Origin: Ruminococcaceae bacterium YAD3003
Lineage (GTDB): Bacteria; Bacillota; Clostridia; Saccharofermentanales; Saccharofermentanaceae
Assembly: GCA_900107185.1 (NCBI GenBank)
Contig: FNPA01000009.1
Span: 1 to 64,000 of the forward strand
DNA: 64,000 bases
Direction of reading: 5' to 3'
Part shown: positions 1 through 8,509 of the stretch, piece by piece
Position numbering within the stretch: position 1 is the first letter of the stretch
How the letters are laid out: every line of letters starts with the position of its first letter
Position numbers and translations under genes: made by a program
The notes under the pieces: model-generated
Told to the model about the DNA's origin: nothing
Database searches by the model: none
Seen by the model: the letters and a program-made list of their open reading frames with translations, nothing else

Positions 1-120
1 ACCTGTCGACGATTTGTCGACGAAATCAGGCAAAAACGTCGACGTTTTCGTCAATTTAGGCCTGGATTGACGATTCTGTCGACGAAAAACGTTATTTCCG
101 TCGACATTTCGTCGACAGAA
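1..120. repeat. GTCGAC-rich intergenic array
   Basis: The palindrome GTCGAC occurs six times in 116 bases (starts at 5, 16, 38, 78, 100 and 111). It often sits in a longer context related to TTTCGTCGACA or its complement, so the two ends resemble inverted copies of each other. No open reading frame is supported. It lies just downstream of the minus-strand ATP-grasp gene and its terminator. Function unknown; the array may continue left of the window. Confidence 0.7.
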
Positions 121-139
121 CCTTCTTTCGAAAAGTAAA

Positions 140-171
140 AGAGGCTGTTGCTTTTGTTTGCAACAACCTCT
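140..171. terminator. Bidirectional rho-independent terminator
   Basis: A hairpin with arms AGAGGCTGTTGC and GCAACAACCTCT around a T-rich loop is followed by TTTTT on the plus strand, and by TTTTACTTTT on the minus strand. It closes the minus-strand operon ending at 201. Confidence 0.8.
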
Positions 172-200
172 TTTTAATTTGCTTTAGATCAGATTGTCCG

Positions 201-1388
201 TTATTCCAATACGAAATTGATTTCGCTTATGGCCTTATCGCAAAGATCCATTGCTTCTTTTGTAGTTGCGCCTTCGCAAACCACATAGCCGAATCTCGCA
301 GAATCGTCCGTTGCTTCTTCGTAAATCTTACCAACCTTGCCTGTTATAAACACAGCAATGGTGCCGTCCATCGAAGAAGCCTTCTCGACGTTGTTGATTT
401 CTTTTAACAATCCCTTTTTGGTAGGAATGAATTTGACAGCAACACTCTTTCCACTGTCACGATAATTGCTGATGTCAGGTGTCTTACCCATAGCGAGTAA
501 AATAGCTGCAGCGGTCATGTTTACTCCGCTTACAGAGTTGTCGATAAGGAAGGATGTAATGCAGTCGCCGCCCAATCTCGCGCCTAATTCGACCATCTTC
601 GGTCCTTCAGGTGTCGTGATTATTTCAACGTGCGCAGGGCTGTTATCGATGCCTAACGAGAGGACAGCTGCCTTGGCCAGTTCCTTGATTTTCTCCTTTG
701 TTTCCTGAGCCAGAGCAGACGGCTGCGAATGTCCGACCTCATAGAAATTCGGCTCGCCGGATGTGAGTTTATCCGTGACCTGAAGAACATGTGCAACGCC
801 GCCTGATACCAGGACTTCTACGCTGACCTCAGGGCCTGCCATATACTCTTCAACAAGGACGTTTCCCGATCTTCCTGCGTTCGAACTGAACAGCATTGCA
901 TCGCGTAATTCAGCCATGCTCTTAACGATGCTTACACCACGTCCGCCTGCTGAATCCGTAGGCTTTGTGATGACCGGAAAAGGAATGCTGAGTTCAAAGC
1001 TGTCGATATCTTCTTTGTTTACTAACTGGAATAAAGGATGTGATACGCCATGCGCTTCGAAAGCCTTGAGCATCTCTACTTTATTCGTTGCCTTGATTGC
1101 AGTCTCAACTGAATAACCGGGCAGTCCCAGTGCTTCGCGCACCTTTGCTGCGGTCACAACAGATGTATCACAGGCTCCGCTGATTATTCCGTCAGGTTGG
1201 AATTTTTTCGCTACTTCGAGCACTCCGTCGAAATCAATAATACTTCCTACAAAGGTCTCATCTGCGTATGCCATTGCCGGCGCATCTTCATTGATATCAA
1301 CTATGCCGACATATAAACCTAATTCTTTTGCCTTCTTGACTACTTCAATTTGAAATACCGGTGCACCCAGTATCAGTAACTTTTCCAT
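201..1388 (-). CDS. ATP-grasp domain carboxylate-amine ligase
   Basis: This 395-residue soluble protein has an N-terminal Rossmann-like pre-ATP-grasp domain (LILGAPVFQIEVVKKAKELG near residue 5) and a central ATP-grasp fold. Visible pieces are the glycine-rich loop GGRGVSIVKS, the adenine-binding segment VLVEEYMAGPEVSVEV and the metal-binding segment VELGARLGGDC. Such enzymes join a carboxylate to an amine through an acyl-phosphate. It is the last gene of a three-gene minus-strand unit, 12 bases after the cytidylyltransferase fusion. With an aminotransferase in the same unit, amide formation on a newly made amine is a plausible but unproven role. The start has a good ribosome site (GAGGCGGG). 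Substrate cannot be named. Confidence 0.8.
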   Translation of the reverse strand: MEKLLILGAPVFQIEVVKKAKELGLYVGIVDINEDAPAMAYADETFVGSIIDFDGVLEVAKKFQPDGIISGACDTSVVTAAKVREALGLPGYSVETAIKATNKVEMLKAFEAHGVSHPLFQLVNKEDIDSFELSIPFPVITKPTDSAGGRGVSIVKSMAELRDAMLFSSNAGRSGNVLVEEYMAGPEVSVEVLVSGGVAHVLQVTDKLTSGEPNFYEVGHSQPSALAQETKEKIKELAKAAVLSLGIDNSPAHVEIITTPEGPKMVELGARLGGDCITSFLIDNSVSGVNMTAAAILLAMGKTPDISNYRDSGKSVAVKFIPTKKGLLKEINNVEKASSMDGTIAVFITGKVGKIYEEATDDSARFGYVVCEGATTKEAMDLCDKAISEINFVLE

Positions 1389-1400
1389 TACCCGCCTCGC

Positions 1401-2750
1401 TTATATGTACTTAACATTATCACCGGATGTGAAACGCTCAACCACATTGCTGATCGCAAGAGATACATCACGGTCGATACTGTCGAAATAATCGGCTTCT
1501 GTTTCTTTGCCTTCTGTATATGCGGAGATCATTTTGAGGAATGATACCCACTCATATCTGATACCTTCACCATCTAACTGGTAGAAGTATCTCTTGTTGT
1601 TCTCAGGGTTCTCGTAGCGGACCTCGAAATAATCTGTCTTCCACCATGGAGCAGGAACGTAGATATATCCTTCCGTACCTGAAATTACCAGTTCGCCTTC
1701 AGACTTAACGCCTGTACCGACCTTGATCGTCGCAACTGCCTTGGGATACGTGATGTCTATCTTCGAGAAATTGTCGATCTTCTTGTCTTCACCGCATCTT
1801 GAGGTAATCAGGATATCGTCGTAATTAGTTCCCAAAATCTGGAATACAGGCAGAAGAGCAGTCGGTCCCCACGCGGTCATACCACTCCAGTTCTCACCTG
1901 CTGATGAGTTTGTCCTAAGGCTCGTACATGTGGCATCGATTGAGATAATGTCACCGATCTTACCGCCCTTAATGAGCAACAGCATTCTCGAATAAGCAGT
2001 TGAATAAGCAGTTCTGAGCGATTCCATCAGGACGAGCTTTTTTGATTTTGCGAGCTCTAACAATTCATTACATTCACTCTGTGTCTCAGCCAGAGGAGAC
2101 TCGCACATTACGTGTTTGCCCGCAAGGAGTGCCTCCTTGATCTGTTTATAGTGAACGCTCGGATGGGAGTGAATGTATACCGCATCTACAGCGTCTAATA
2201 CTTTACCCAGATCATCTGACATGACATCAACAGAACACAGCTCTTCGCTGAACTCTGTTGAATCAGTTGTGCAGACAGCATTTACGTTTATTCCGTTAAC
2301 GAATTTGCTCTCGTTGAATACCTTGTTCAGATACTTCTCGTAGCCTACGAGGCCGATATTAACAGCCTGCTTCTGGTCCCTGATCTCTGAACTGGAGACG
2401 CCCTCTGTTCTGGGCAGATAAACGACCTTGCAGTATTCGTTGAGGTAATCGAAATAACCGGTCCAGTCTGAACCGACAGTGAAAATATCCACTCCGTACT
2501 TACGGATGTCATCGATCTTCTGACCTTCGTATTCTTCGATGATTACCTTATCAGCAATGCCTGTTGCCTGGACGGCCTTAACACGTTCCTCAAGACTCTG
2601 CTGGACATTGATCTTACCTCTCGTCTTATCGAAGTCGTCAGAAGTAACTCCGACGATGAGATAATCTCCGAGTTCTTTTGCTCTCTGAAGAAGACGTATG
2701 TGGCCATAATGCAACAGGTCGTAGGTTCCGTATGTAATAACTTTTACCAT
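1401..2750 (-). CDS. Cytidylyltransferase fused to Gfo/Idh/MocA-type oxidoreductase
   Basis: Residues 1 to about 130 form a TagD-like nucleotidyltransferase: HYGH at about 14-17 and the substrate-side SSSEIRDQ near 120 are the family's two signature motifs. Residues about 130-449 resemble the Gfo/Idh/MocA family, with an N-terminal nucleotide-binding fold and the segment GKHVMCESPLAET. In that family the motif is normally E-K-P with a catalytic lysine; here the lysine position is serine, so ordinary dehydrogenase chemistry is doubtful. The cytidylyl half would activate a polyol- or amino-alcohol-phosphate as a CDP derivative for a surface polymer. It lies between an aminotransferase gene and an ATP-grasp gene, in the same direction. 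Confidence 0.8.
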   Translation of the reverse strand: MVKVITYGTYDLLHYGHIRLLQRAKELGDYLIVGVTSDDFDKTRGKINVQQSLEERVKAVQATGIADKVIIEEYEGQKIDDIRKYGVDIFTVGSDWTGYFDYLNEYCKVVYLPRTEGVSSSEIRDQKQAVNIGLVGYEKYLNKVFNESKFVNGINVNAVCTTDSTEFSEELCSVDVMSDDLGKVLDAVDAVYIHSHPSVHYKQIKEALLAGKHVMCESPLAETQSECNELLELAKSKKLVLMESLRTAYSTAYSRMLLLIKGGKIGDIISIDATCTSLRTNSSAGENWSGMTAWGPTALLPVFQILGTNYDDILITSRCGEDKKIDNFSKIDITYPKAVATIKVGTGVKSEGELVISGTEGYIYVPAPWWKTDYFEVRYENPENNKRYFYQLDGEGIRYEWVSFLKMISAYTEGKETEADYFDSIDRDVSLAISNVVERFTSGDNVKYI

Positions 2751-2781
2751 GTCTATTTCTCCAAAAACAAAGCGGTTGCGG

Positions 2782-3855
2782 TTACAGCTTACCCTTGCTG
2801 TGTAAGTCCTTCAACGCGTTAATGAGCGTCGTATTGTCATCGTGGTTAAGGTGTCCGATATGTCCTACACGGAAAACAGTACTCTTCATGTCACCGCCGT
2901 TAGGGCATATCCAGATTCCGTAGTTATCTTTAAGCTCTGTGAAAATCTCATAGGCATCTGCGTTAACAGGATGCAGAGGTGTAACTCCGTTTGCGGGAGA
3001 TTCTGATACAAACTCAAACGGGAGCTCCCTGATCTTTTCTCTGAAATCAGCAGCCTGCGCAGCAACTCGTGCAATCTCTGCATCTGCTCCGCCAGCTCTC
3101 TCGATTTCTTTGAGTCTGGCATTTATCTGGAGAAGGATGCCTACTGCAGGAGTAAAAGGAGTCTGGCCTCTCTCCATGTTCTTAAGGGCATCAGCGAGGT
3201 TGAAATACATAGATCTAACTTTCGCGTTGGTAACTCTCTCAACAGCATTGGGAGCCATGACAATAATAGAGATACCAGGAGGGCATGCGAGAACCTTCTG
3301 TGAACCTGTGATCATCACAGATGCACCGCAATGAGCCATATCGAAAGGATCCGCGAGGAATGCAGATACGCAGTCGCAAACAAAGAACATGTTGTTCTTT
3401 TTGCAGAACTCACCGATCATTTCCGAGTCGTAGAGAACACCTGTTGATGTCTCATCGATATTTACGAGCAAACCCGTAAAGCCCTGTCCGTCATATTCAT
3501 AGAGGCGCTCTCTGTTAAGCTTCTGCCCGTGATTGAGTTTAAGGGCTACATAAGGAACTTCATGTATTTCGCACAGTTCAACAAATCTGTGTCCAAAGCT
3601 GCCGCCGTCGATTACCAGCACCTTATCAGCAGCGGTAAAACAGTTCATTACGACTGCTTCCATAGAACCTGTTGAAGAATTGGTCATGAATACTGCTCTG
3701 GAATTCTCCGGAGCCTTGGCAAATTTAAGCATTAACTGCTCATTCTCGAGCATTACATTTGAGAACTCGGGTGTTCTGAAATATGGAACCTGCTCACCAC
3801 CGACAGCGCAGACTTCCTCGCTGCTCATTACAGGTCCAATAGTGAAATTAAGCAT
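2782..3855 (-). CDS. Class V PLP-dependent aminotransferase
   Basis: This 357-residue enzyme resembles the alanine-glyoxylate / serine-glyoxylate / 2-aminoethylphosphonate transaminase group. The likely PLP lysine is in [12 protein letters not shown] (about residue 186), preceded by a DCVSAF segment that holds the pyridine-binding aspartate. The start has a clear GGAGG site 8 bases upstream and a TATAAT-like box (minus strand, 3878-3883) in the 86-base gap before it. It is therefore probably the first gene of the unit that continues into the CDP-activating fusion and the ATP-grasp ligase. The family assignment is firm. The substrate, perhaps a keto or aldehyde precursor of an aminated head group, is inference. 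Confidence 0.85.
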   Translation of the reverse strand: MLNFTIGPVMSSEEVCAVGGEQVPYFRTPEFSNVMLENEQLMLKFAKAPENSRAVFMTNSSTGSMEAVVMNCFTAADKVLVIDGGSFGHRFVELCEIHEVPYVALKLNHGQKLNRERLYEYDGQGFTGLLVNIDETSTGVLYDSEMIGEFCKKNNMFFVCDCVSAFLADPFDMAHCGASVMITGSQKVLACPPGISIIVMAPNAVERVTNAKVRSMYFNLADALKNMERGQTPFTPAVGILLQINARLKEIERAGGADAEIARVAAQAADFREKIRELPFEFVSESPANGVTPLHPVNADAYEIFTELKDNYGIWICPNGGDMKSTVFRVGHIGHLNHDDNTTLINALKDLHSKGKL

Positions 3856-3941
3856 AATTCATCCTCCAAGTTCTAATATTATAATTCAAATCTTCGAATA
3901 AACTTAGAGAAATATAAGGTTATGAGGAAAAGCCAAATTGG

Positions 3942-4511
3942 TTATTTCTTACGTCTCAGAGTAGCGTCGTAAGAATAGTTCTGTTCGAGGAAATCCTCTC
4001 CCTTCTGCTCTTCCTTAAAAGACAGCCCGGGATAGTCCAGCTGGCGGAGTGCCTCATAAATTGCTATTGCGCATGCATTACTGAGATTCAAGCATCTGCA
4101 GTCAGCACTCATCGGAATTCTGAAGCAGCGGTCAAGGTTTGCGCGCAGGATCTCACCGGGGATACCTGTACTCTCTTTGCCGAATATGAGATAGATCTTT
4201 GAGCTCTCTGAAGCCTTCTTAAAATCGATGTCTGACGGCGGAACTTTGCCGTAACGTGTCATGAAGAAATACTCGCCCTCATTCTTCTCTGCAAAGTCCT
4301 GCCAGGAATCGTAGAGGGTATATTCCGCCCATGTAATGTGGTTTGTCGATGCCCTTCTGAACTCAGGATTATCAATATCAAAACCGACAGGTCCGATTAT
4401 ATGCAGAGTAACTCCTGCAGCAACACATGTGCGCATAATGTTGCCTGTATTCTGGGGAATCTCAGGTTCAAAGAGAACCACATTTATGAGCTCGTCTGCT
4501 GTATGATCCAT
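3942..4511 (-). CDS. trmL: tRNA (cytidine(34)-2'-O)-methyltransferase TrmL
   Basis: A SPOUT-class RNA methyltransferase of about 189 residues that 2'-O-methylates the wobble base of certain tRNA-Leu species. Recognisable are the N-terminal INVVLFEPEIPQNTGNIMRT segment, the middle LIFGKESTGIP loop and the C-terminal CRCLNLSNACAIAIYEALRQ segment that make up the trefoil-knot SAM site. I place the start at the ATG at 4511, giving MDHTADELINVV. A longer reading from 4556 would overlap the upstream gene and adds no family sequence. It follows the XrtG operon with a 7-base gap, so it is probably co-transcribed though functionally unrelated. Confidence 0.9.
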   Translation of the reverse strand: MDHTADELINVVLFEPEIPQNTGNIMRTCVAAGVTLHIIGPVGFDIDNPEFRRASTNHITWAEYTLYDSWQDFAEKNEGEYFFMTRYGKVPPSDIDFKKASESSKIYLIFGKESTGIPGEILRANLDRCFRIPMSADCRCLNLSNACAIAIYEALRQLDYPGLSFKEEQKGEDFLEQNYSYDATLRRKK

Positions 4512-4518
4512 AAAATTA

Positions 4519-7023
4519 TTAACTCTTCGGAGCACGTTTTTTGCTGATGTAAACACACATCAGAGTGATCACGAGAATACCTCCGACAGATGTGAGAACA
4601 CCCTCTAAGAGATACGGATATTTGTATGTGATCTCTGTCGTTCCGCTGTCAACGTAAACCAGGTGATTGAATGACTTGTAATCACCTTCGAAGATATCGT
4701 GATCTGCAATGTTCGAATTGACGTTATCTGCCGGAGAAGTAATCGTGATCTTGTCTTCACCATATACAACATCAAGCGGCACCACTGTTCTCTCCGGGAT
4801 CTCAGTCTCCCCCGTATCAACGATTCCGGCAAGAAGTGCTCCAACCATCTTGTCTCTGGTAAGAGAATAATAGTATGTCAGGTTAAATGCTATGAAATTG
4901 ATGTTGTCATTTGAACCCTTGCCGTAGAACGGGAGCTGCTCACCCAGGACTTCGGAATAACCCTTAACCTCGGTAAGTCCGTTGATATAAACAGTCTTCC
5001 ACTGCTTTAAATCATTGGGGAACAGAGCAAGTTCAATATCACCGAAGTCAGTGGTCTTAAGCTTCGGGAAACCGTTATCAAATGTAACGCTCTGGCATTC
5101 AACACCAAGGAATCTGTATGTTCTGCTCTGGGCATTTTCGGGGATACCGTCAGCCAGAATATATACCTTTGTACCGTTCTCTGCAGCCTTTGTTATGAGG
5201 TCTTCTGCAACCTCAACATCGTGATAGAGGAACCCGTCAAGGTAAATGATGTTATAGCTCGACAGCTCTTCTACAGTAAAGTCATCGATGTATTCTGAAG
5301 GTGCTTCACTTACTGTCGGGAACATCATGGAGATGTAGTAAGCACCGTTACCGATGGCGAGGCCGTCGTAGTGAGTAACAGTACCATAATTGCCTGTTAC
5401 TTCAGGATGGTGATATACGACATAGATATCTTCGTCGTAAACCTTCTCATAGCCTCTGAGTTCGGCAGCAGCCTGTGCTTCCTTCTCATTGAAAGGCTCA
5501 ACAGCAGCTGAATCCTTCTTGATGAGGACAGTATCGCAACCGCATTCCAGGAGTCTGTCGAACATGAAATAGTAGTAACCGCAGTCAAAAGACTCGTTTA
5601 TCTGCGCGATCTGCAGAGATGTGGAAGCAGCCTCCCATCCCTGTCCGAACATCTGGTTCTTTGAACCGTTGAAATCTGTTAAGTAGAATACGCCATTACC
5701 GATAGGATTTACGCTGTCCATCAGAGCAATTCTGTTGCAGGTCAGATCCTTTGCCTCATCGATAAGTGTAGTGTCTGCCATATTCTCGAAATACTCGGTC
5801 ATGGTAGGCTCTTTTACTCTGGGCACGAACGTGCTGAATGCGATTACGCAGTCAGCTGTCAGCAATGCCGTAAATGCAACCGTAAAAGGAATCTTGAGGC
5901 TGTCCCATTCAAACATTGAATACAGGATCATGGCAGCTGCAAGAGGCAGGAATCTGAGCATCCACATGAGTGACGCGCCCGGGAGCAACTGGATGATCGA
6001 ATAAGCTGATTTAGATGTCAGCAATACGATGATTATCGCTGTAATAAATCCTGCACGCGCTCTCTTCTTTGCTGCGAGAACACCGAATACAGCCAATACG
6101 AATGAAACTATACCAAAGTAAGAAGCAGCATAACCGCCCGTTACCTTATCAACAGGGTTAAGTGTAATGAAGATGCTCTGGAAAAATCCTTCTGCTGCCT
6201 GGCTCGCGTTTGAAGTGTTTGATGCCAGACCTCCCTTCAATGAAGGAATGAGGAATACTCCGCTTAGGAGGAACCCTCCGAGCACTGCTACTATCAGTTC
6301 CAAATCTCTCTTGCCTGATCTCTGCAGTCTTCCTGAACCTGTAAAGCAGCAGAGTCTGTAAACGAGGAGATAGAGAAGAACCGCGAGTGCGACCATTCCC
6401 GTATAACCTACGTGACATCCGCACATAGCAAGGAATGTAACGGAAGTACCGATGAAGTTTCTCTTCTTACCGTGCTTCAGATATTCGTTGATGAACAGGA
6501 ATGCCAGCGGGAAGATCGCGAGAATAAGGCTTCTCGGGAGGTTACCTTCAGCAAATAAAACGTGGAGGCTCTGCGGCATGAAGAACCACAGAAATCCGAA
6601 TATGAGACCCATAACAGGTCTTCTCTTTACGTAAGCTGCAATATTCCATGTGCAGGAACCGACAAAGTAAACGATTCCGCAGAATACGCTGAATCCTTCG
6701 AAGATGTAATTGTCAGGGAAAATACCCGGCAGGCTCCTTGCGATGAACTGGCAGAAAGCCATTACATACGCAGCAACCGGGGGCCAGTAACGCATCAGTT
6801 CGACACCGTTATACCAGACAGGGTTGTAAAGAGGCCACAGGTCACCTGACTCTATGGACTTCAATACCCAGTCACCACGGTAGATGTGGTACATCGAGTC
6901 TGAGCCTTTGAACAAAACACCGCTGCGGCTTACGACACCAATGATCGCAACGCTGATGAGCAGGTTAATGAAAATGCTCAGAATAAGGACTATTTTCGAT
7001 GTCTTGTTACTTTTCTGTTCCAA
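4519..7023 (-). CDS. XrtG-associated large membrane protein (PTPS-related)
   Basis: About 834 residues with many hydrophobic segments: one near the N-terminus, a cluster over roughly residues 70-430, and one near the C-terminus before a KKRA tail. A large extracytoplasmic region lies between them. It resembles the multi-spanning proteins called 6-pyruvoyl-tetrahydropterin-synthase-related that accompany XrtG. I choose the TTG start at 7023 because GGAGAAGGG sits with 7-base spacing from its GGAG core. An ATG at 7110 would overlap the upstream gene by about 100 bases and lacks such a site. Its exact role is unknown; glycan-lipid handling at the membrane would fit the neighbouring glycosyltransferase. 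Confidence 0.75.
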   Translation of the reverse strand: MEQKSNKTSKIVLILSIFINLLISVAIIGVVSRSGVLFKGSDSMYHIYRGDWVLKSIESGDLWPLYNPVWYNGVELMRYWPPVAAYVMAFCQFIARSLPGIFPDNYIFEGFSVFCGIVYFVGSCTWNIAAYVKRRPVMGLIFGFLWFFMPQSLHVLFAEGNLPRSLILAIFPLAFLFINEYLKHGKKRNFIGTSVTFLAMCGCHVGYTGMVALAVLLYLLVYRLCCFTGSGRLQRSGKRDLELIVAVLGGFLLSGVFLIPSLKGGLASNTSNASQAAEGFFQSIFITLNPVDKVTGGYAASYFGIVSFVLAVFGVLAAKKRARAGFITAIIIVLLTSKSAYSIIQLLPGASLMWMLRFLPLAAAMILYSMFEWDSLKIPFTVAFTALLTADCVIAFSTFVPRVKEPTMTEYFENMADTTLIDEAKDLTCNRIALMDSVNPIGNGVFYLTDFNGSKNQMFGQGWEAASTSLQIAQINESFDCGYYYFMFDRLLECGCDTVLIKKDSAAVEPFNEKEAQAAAELRGYEKVYDEDIYVVYHHPEVTGNYGTVTHYDGLAIGNGAYYISMMFPTVSEAPSEYIDDFTVEELSSYNIIYLDGFLYHDVEVAEDLITKAAENGTKVYILADGIPENAQSRTYRFLGVECQSVTFDNGFPKLKTTDFGDIELALFPNDLKQWKTVYINGLTEVKGYSEVLGEQLPFYGKGSNDNINFIAFNLTYYYSLTRDKMVGALLAGIVDTGETEIPERTVVPLDVVYGEDKITITSPADNVNSNIADHDIFEGDYKSFNHLVYVDSGTTEITYKYPYLLEGVLTSVGGILVITLMCVYISKKRAPKS

Positions 7024-7453
7024 AACCCTTCTCCAGTCTAGATACAGCAATTTCGACTTCGTCAGCAGCTCTGTCGTCATCGACACCCTCTGCCTCAGGG
7101 AATCTGACACCGTATGTTCTTACAGGTGTCTCGCTTCCTTCAAATCTTCTCAGGTGATAGTTCATAGGAGCTACTGCCTGTGCGATTTCTTTCGCGAAGT
7201 ATTCTGTCATATTTTCCAATGAAGGAATGATCGCATTAAAAGGTTCATGCTCATTCATTATCTGATTCTGATAAGGCTCGAAAACCTTCATGATCTGCTT
7301 CTCAGGCTCAGTGAACTTGATGATGTCATCACCTGTTGTATAAACAGTTGCAACGAACTCCCATGTGTGAGGATGTACGTCACCTTTCTTTCCATCGAAA
7401 ACCACGAAGTGGCTGGCATTCAGGTATGCTTTAATTCTGTAATATCTGAGCAT
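7007..7453 (-). CDS. 6-pyruvoyl-tetrahydropterin synthase-like protein of the XrtG system
   Basis: 148 residues with the PTPS/QueD fold signature. SHF near residue 15 and HPHTWE at about 27-32 would supply the zinc-binding histidines, and a C-terminal RRFEGSETPVRTYG segment matches the family's end. No pterin or queuosine genes are near. Instead it lies inside the exosortase operon, 3 bases after the GGDEF-like membrane protein and overlapping the next gene by 17 bases. That context matches the PTPS-related member described for XrtG loci. Whether it still acts on a pterin is unknown. Confidence 0.8.
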   Translation of the reverse strand: MLRYYRIKAYLNASHFVVFDGKKGDVHPHTWEFVATVYTTGDDIIKFTEPEKQIMKVFEPYQNQIMNEHEPFNAIIPSLENMTEYFAKEIAQAVAPMNYHLRRFEGSETPVRTYGVRFPEAEGVDDDRAADEVEIAVSRLEKGFGTEK

Positions 7454-7456
7454 TTA

Positions 7457-8509
7457 TTAATCCTCCCCTTCACTTAACGATTCGTAAACTGCAACTGCAC
7501 TGTTGTTCTCATCTGCAGTCTTTGCAACCATATTCTCCGGAACAGTATCCTTAGGAAGTCTGTTCTCAATAGCCTTAATTGTTTCGTCAGCATTCATGCC
7601 GCCGAATACGAGCATATAACCATCCTTGCAGTAACGGACCCAGACGACATCGTCGCCGAGGAACTTACCGTTTACAGTGTGGAAGCTCATCATGTTCTCT
7701 GTCTCGAGCTTAACTCTTACGAATGTGCAGGGGTAAACCTTACGCTCATCGATTCTGTGGAGAAGTCTTAATGTCTTACCTTCACCTGTGATGATCATTC
7801 TCTGGTTTCTGCCCATTACGACATTGTCGAGATAATCGATGTAGTTATTAAGTTCTGTATTAACCTTCTTAGTGCTGTCGACCTTTTTGCGCGCTTCAAT
7901 AAGTCTTGCCGTGAAATAGATAACAGCGATTGCGAGGAGCGCGACCATAAGGATAAGGTCGATGAGCAGATAGAGCTTGCTGCTCAGGTATTCGTTGTTG
8001 GTGAGCATTATGTCGTAATCGGTAAGAAGACAGAGTCTGTAATCCGTACCGTTGTATTCGAAGATAATGCCTGAAGCAACGTACTTATATCCTTCGAGTG
8101 TAATGATTGAGTGAGTTACGTCGCCCTTTCGAAGTGTTGCAAGGAAGTCCTGCGCACTCTGAGTATTATAAAAAGTATCCGTAGAGAATGTCTTGTATAC
8201 GTTTGTTTCACTGATACTCTTAACGAAGAGGAAGTACTCGGAGTTATCGAGTGTCCAATAACGCTGTGATGTAGAGTCGAGCATCTGGATCGTCTCTTCA
8301 ACGAACTCGTCACCTGCGATGTCACCATAGAGGTTGATCTGTCTTGCAACGATCTCAACGTAACCGTCCTGCTCTTGAGCATAGAGCTCGGCTACGCCCT
8401 GCTCGTAGTTGTAGATCTGCCACATAGCGAATGCGGACAGGAGCGCTGCGAAAGCAACTACGGCAACCGTTATCAGAACCAGTATCTTCGTGTAATTCTT
8501 ATTGTTCAT
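7457..8509 (-). CDS. XrtG-operon membrane protein with degenerate GGDEF-like domain
   Basis: 350 residues: a membrane segment at about 9-30, an extracytoplasmic sensor-like region to about residue 175, a second membrane segment at about 178-200, then a cytoplasmic domain. The cytoplasmic part has the general look of a GGDEF fold (LLHRIDERKVYPCTFVRVKL, then GDDVVWVRYCKDGYMLVFGG), but the GGDEF signature itself is absent. Cyclase activity is therefore unlikely, and binding of a nucleotide or a partner is possible. It overlaps the glycosyltransferase gene by 11 bases, so the two are probably translated together. The GGDEF relation is my inference from pattern only. Confidence 0.6.
   Translation of the reverse strand: MNNKNYTKILVLITVAVVAFAALLSAFAMWQIYNYEQGVAELYAQEQDGYVEIVARQINLYGDIAGDEFVEETIQMLDSTSQRYWTLDNSEYFLFVKSISETNVYKTFSTDTFYNTQSAQDFLATLRKGDVTHSIITLEGYKYVASGIIFEYNGTDYRLCLLTDYDIMLTNNEYLSSKLYLLIDLILMVALLAIAVIYFTARLIEARKKVDSTKKVNTELNNYIDYLDNVVMGRNQRMIITGEGKTLRLLHRIDERKVYPCTFVRVKLETENMMSFHTVNGKFLGDDVVWVRYCKDGYMLVFGGMNADETIKAIENRLPKDTVPENMVAKTADENNSAVAVYESLSEGED

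Noticed and set aside
7024-7110. ATG start at 7110 for the large XrtG-associated membrane protein
   Set aside because: It would overlap the PTPS-like gene by about 100 bases and has no ribosome site; the TTG at 7023 has a strong one.
7007-7453. QueD of a queuosine operon or folate gene
   Set aside because: No queuosine, preQ1 or folate genes near; the neighbours are those of the XrtG system.
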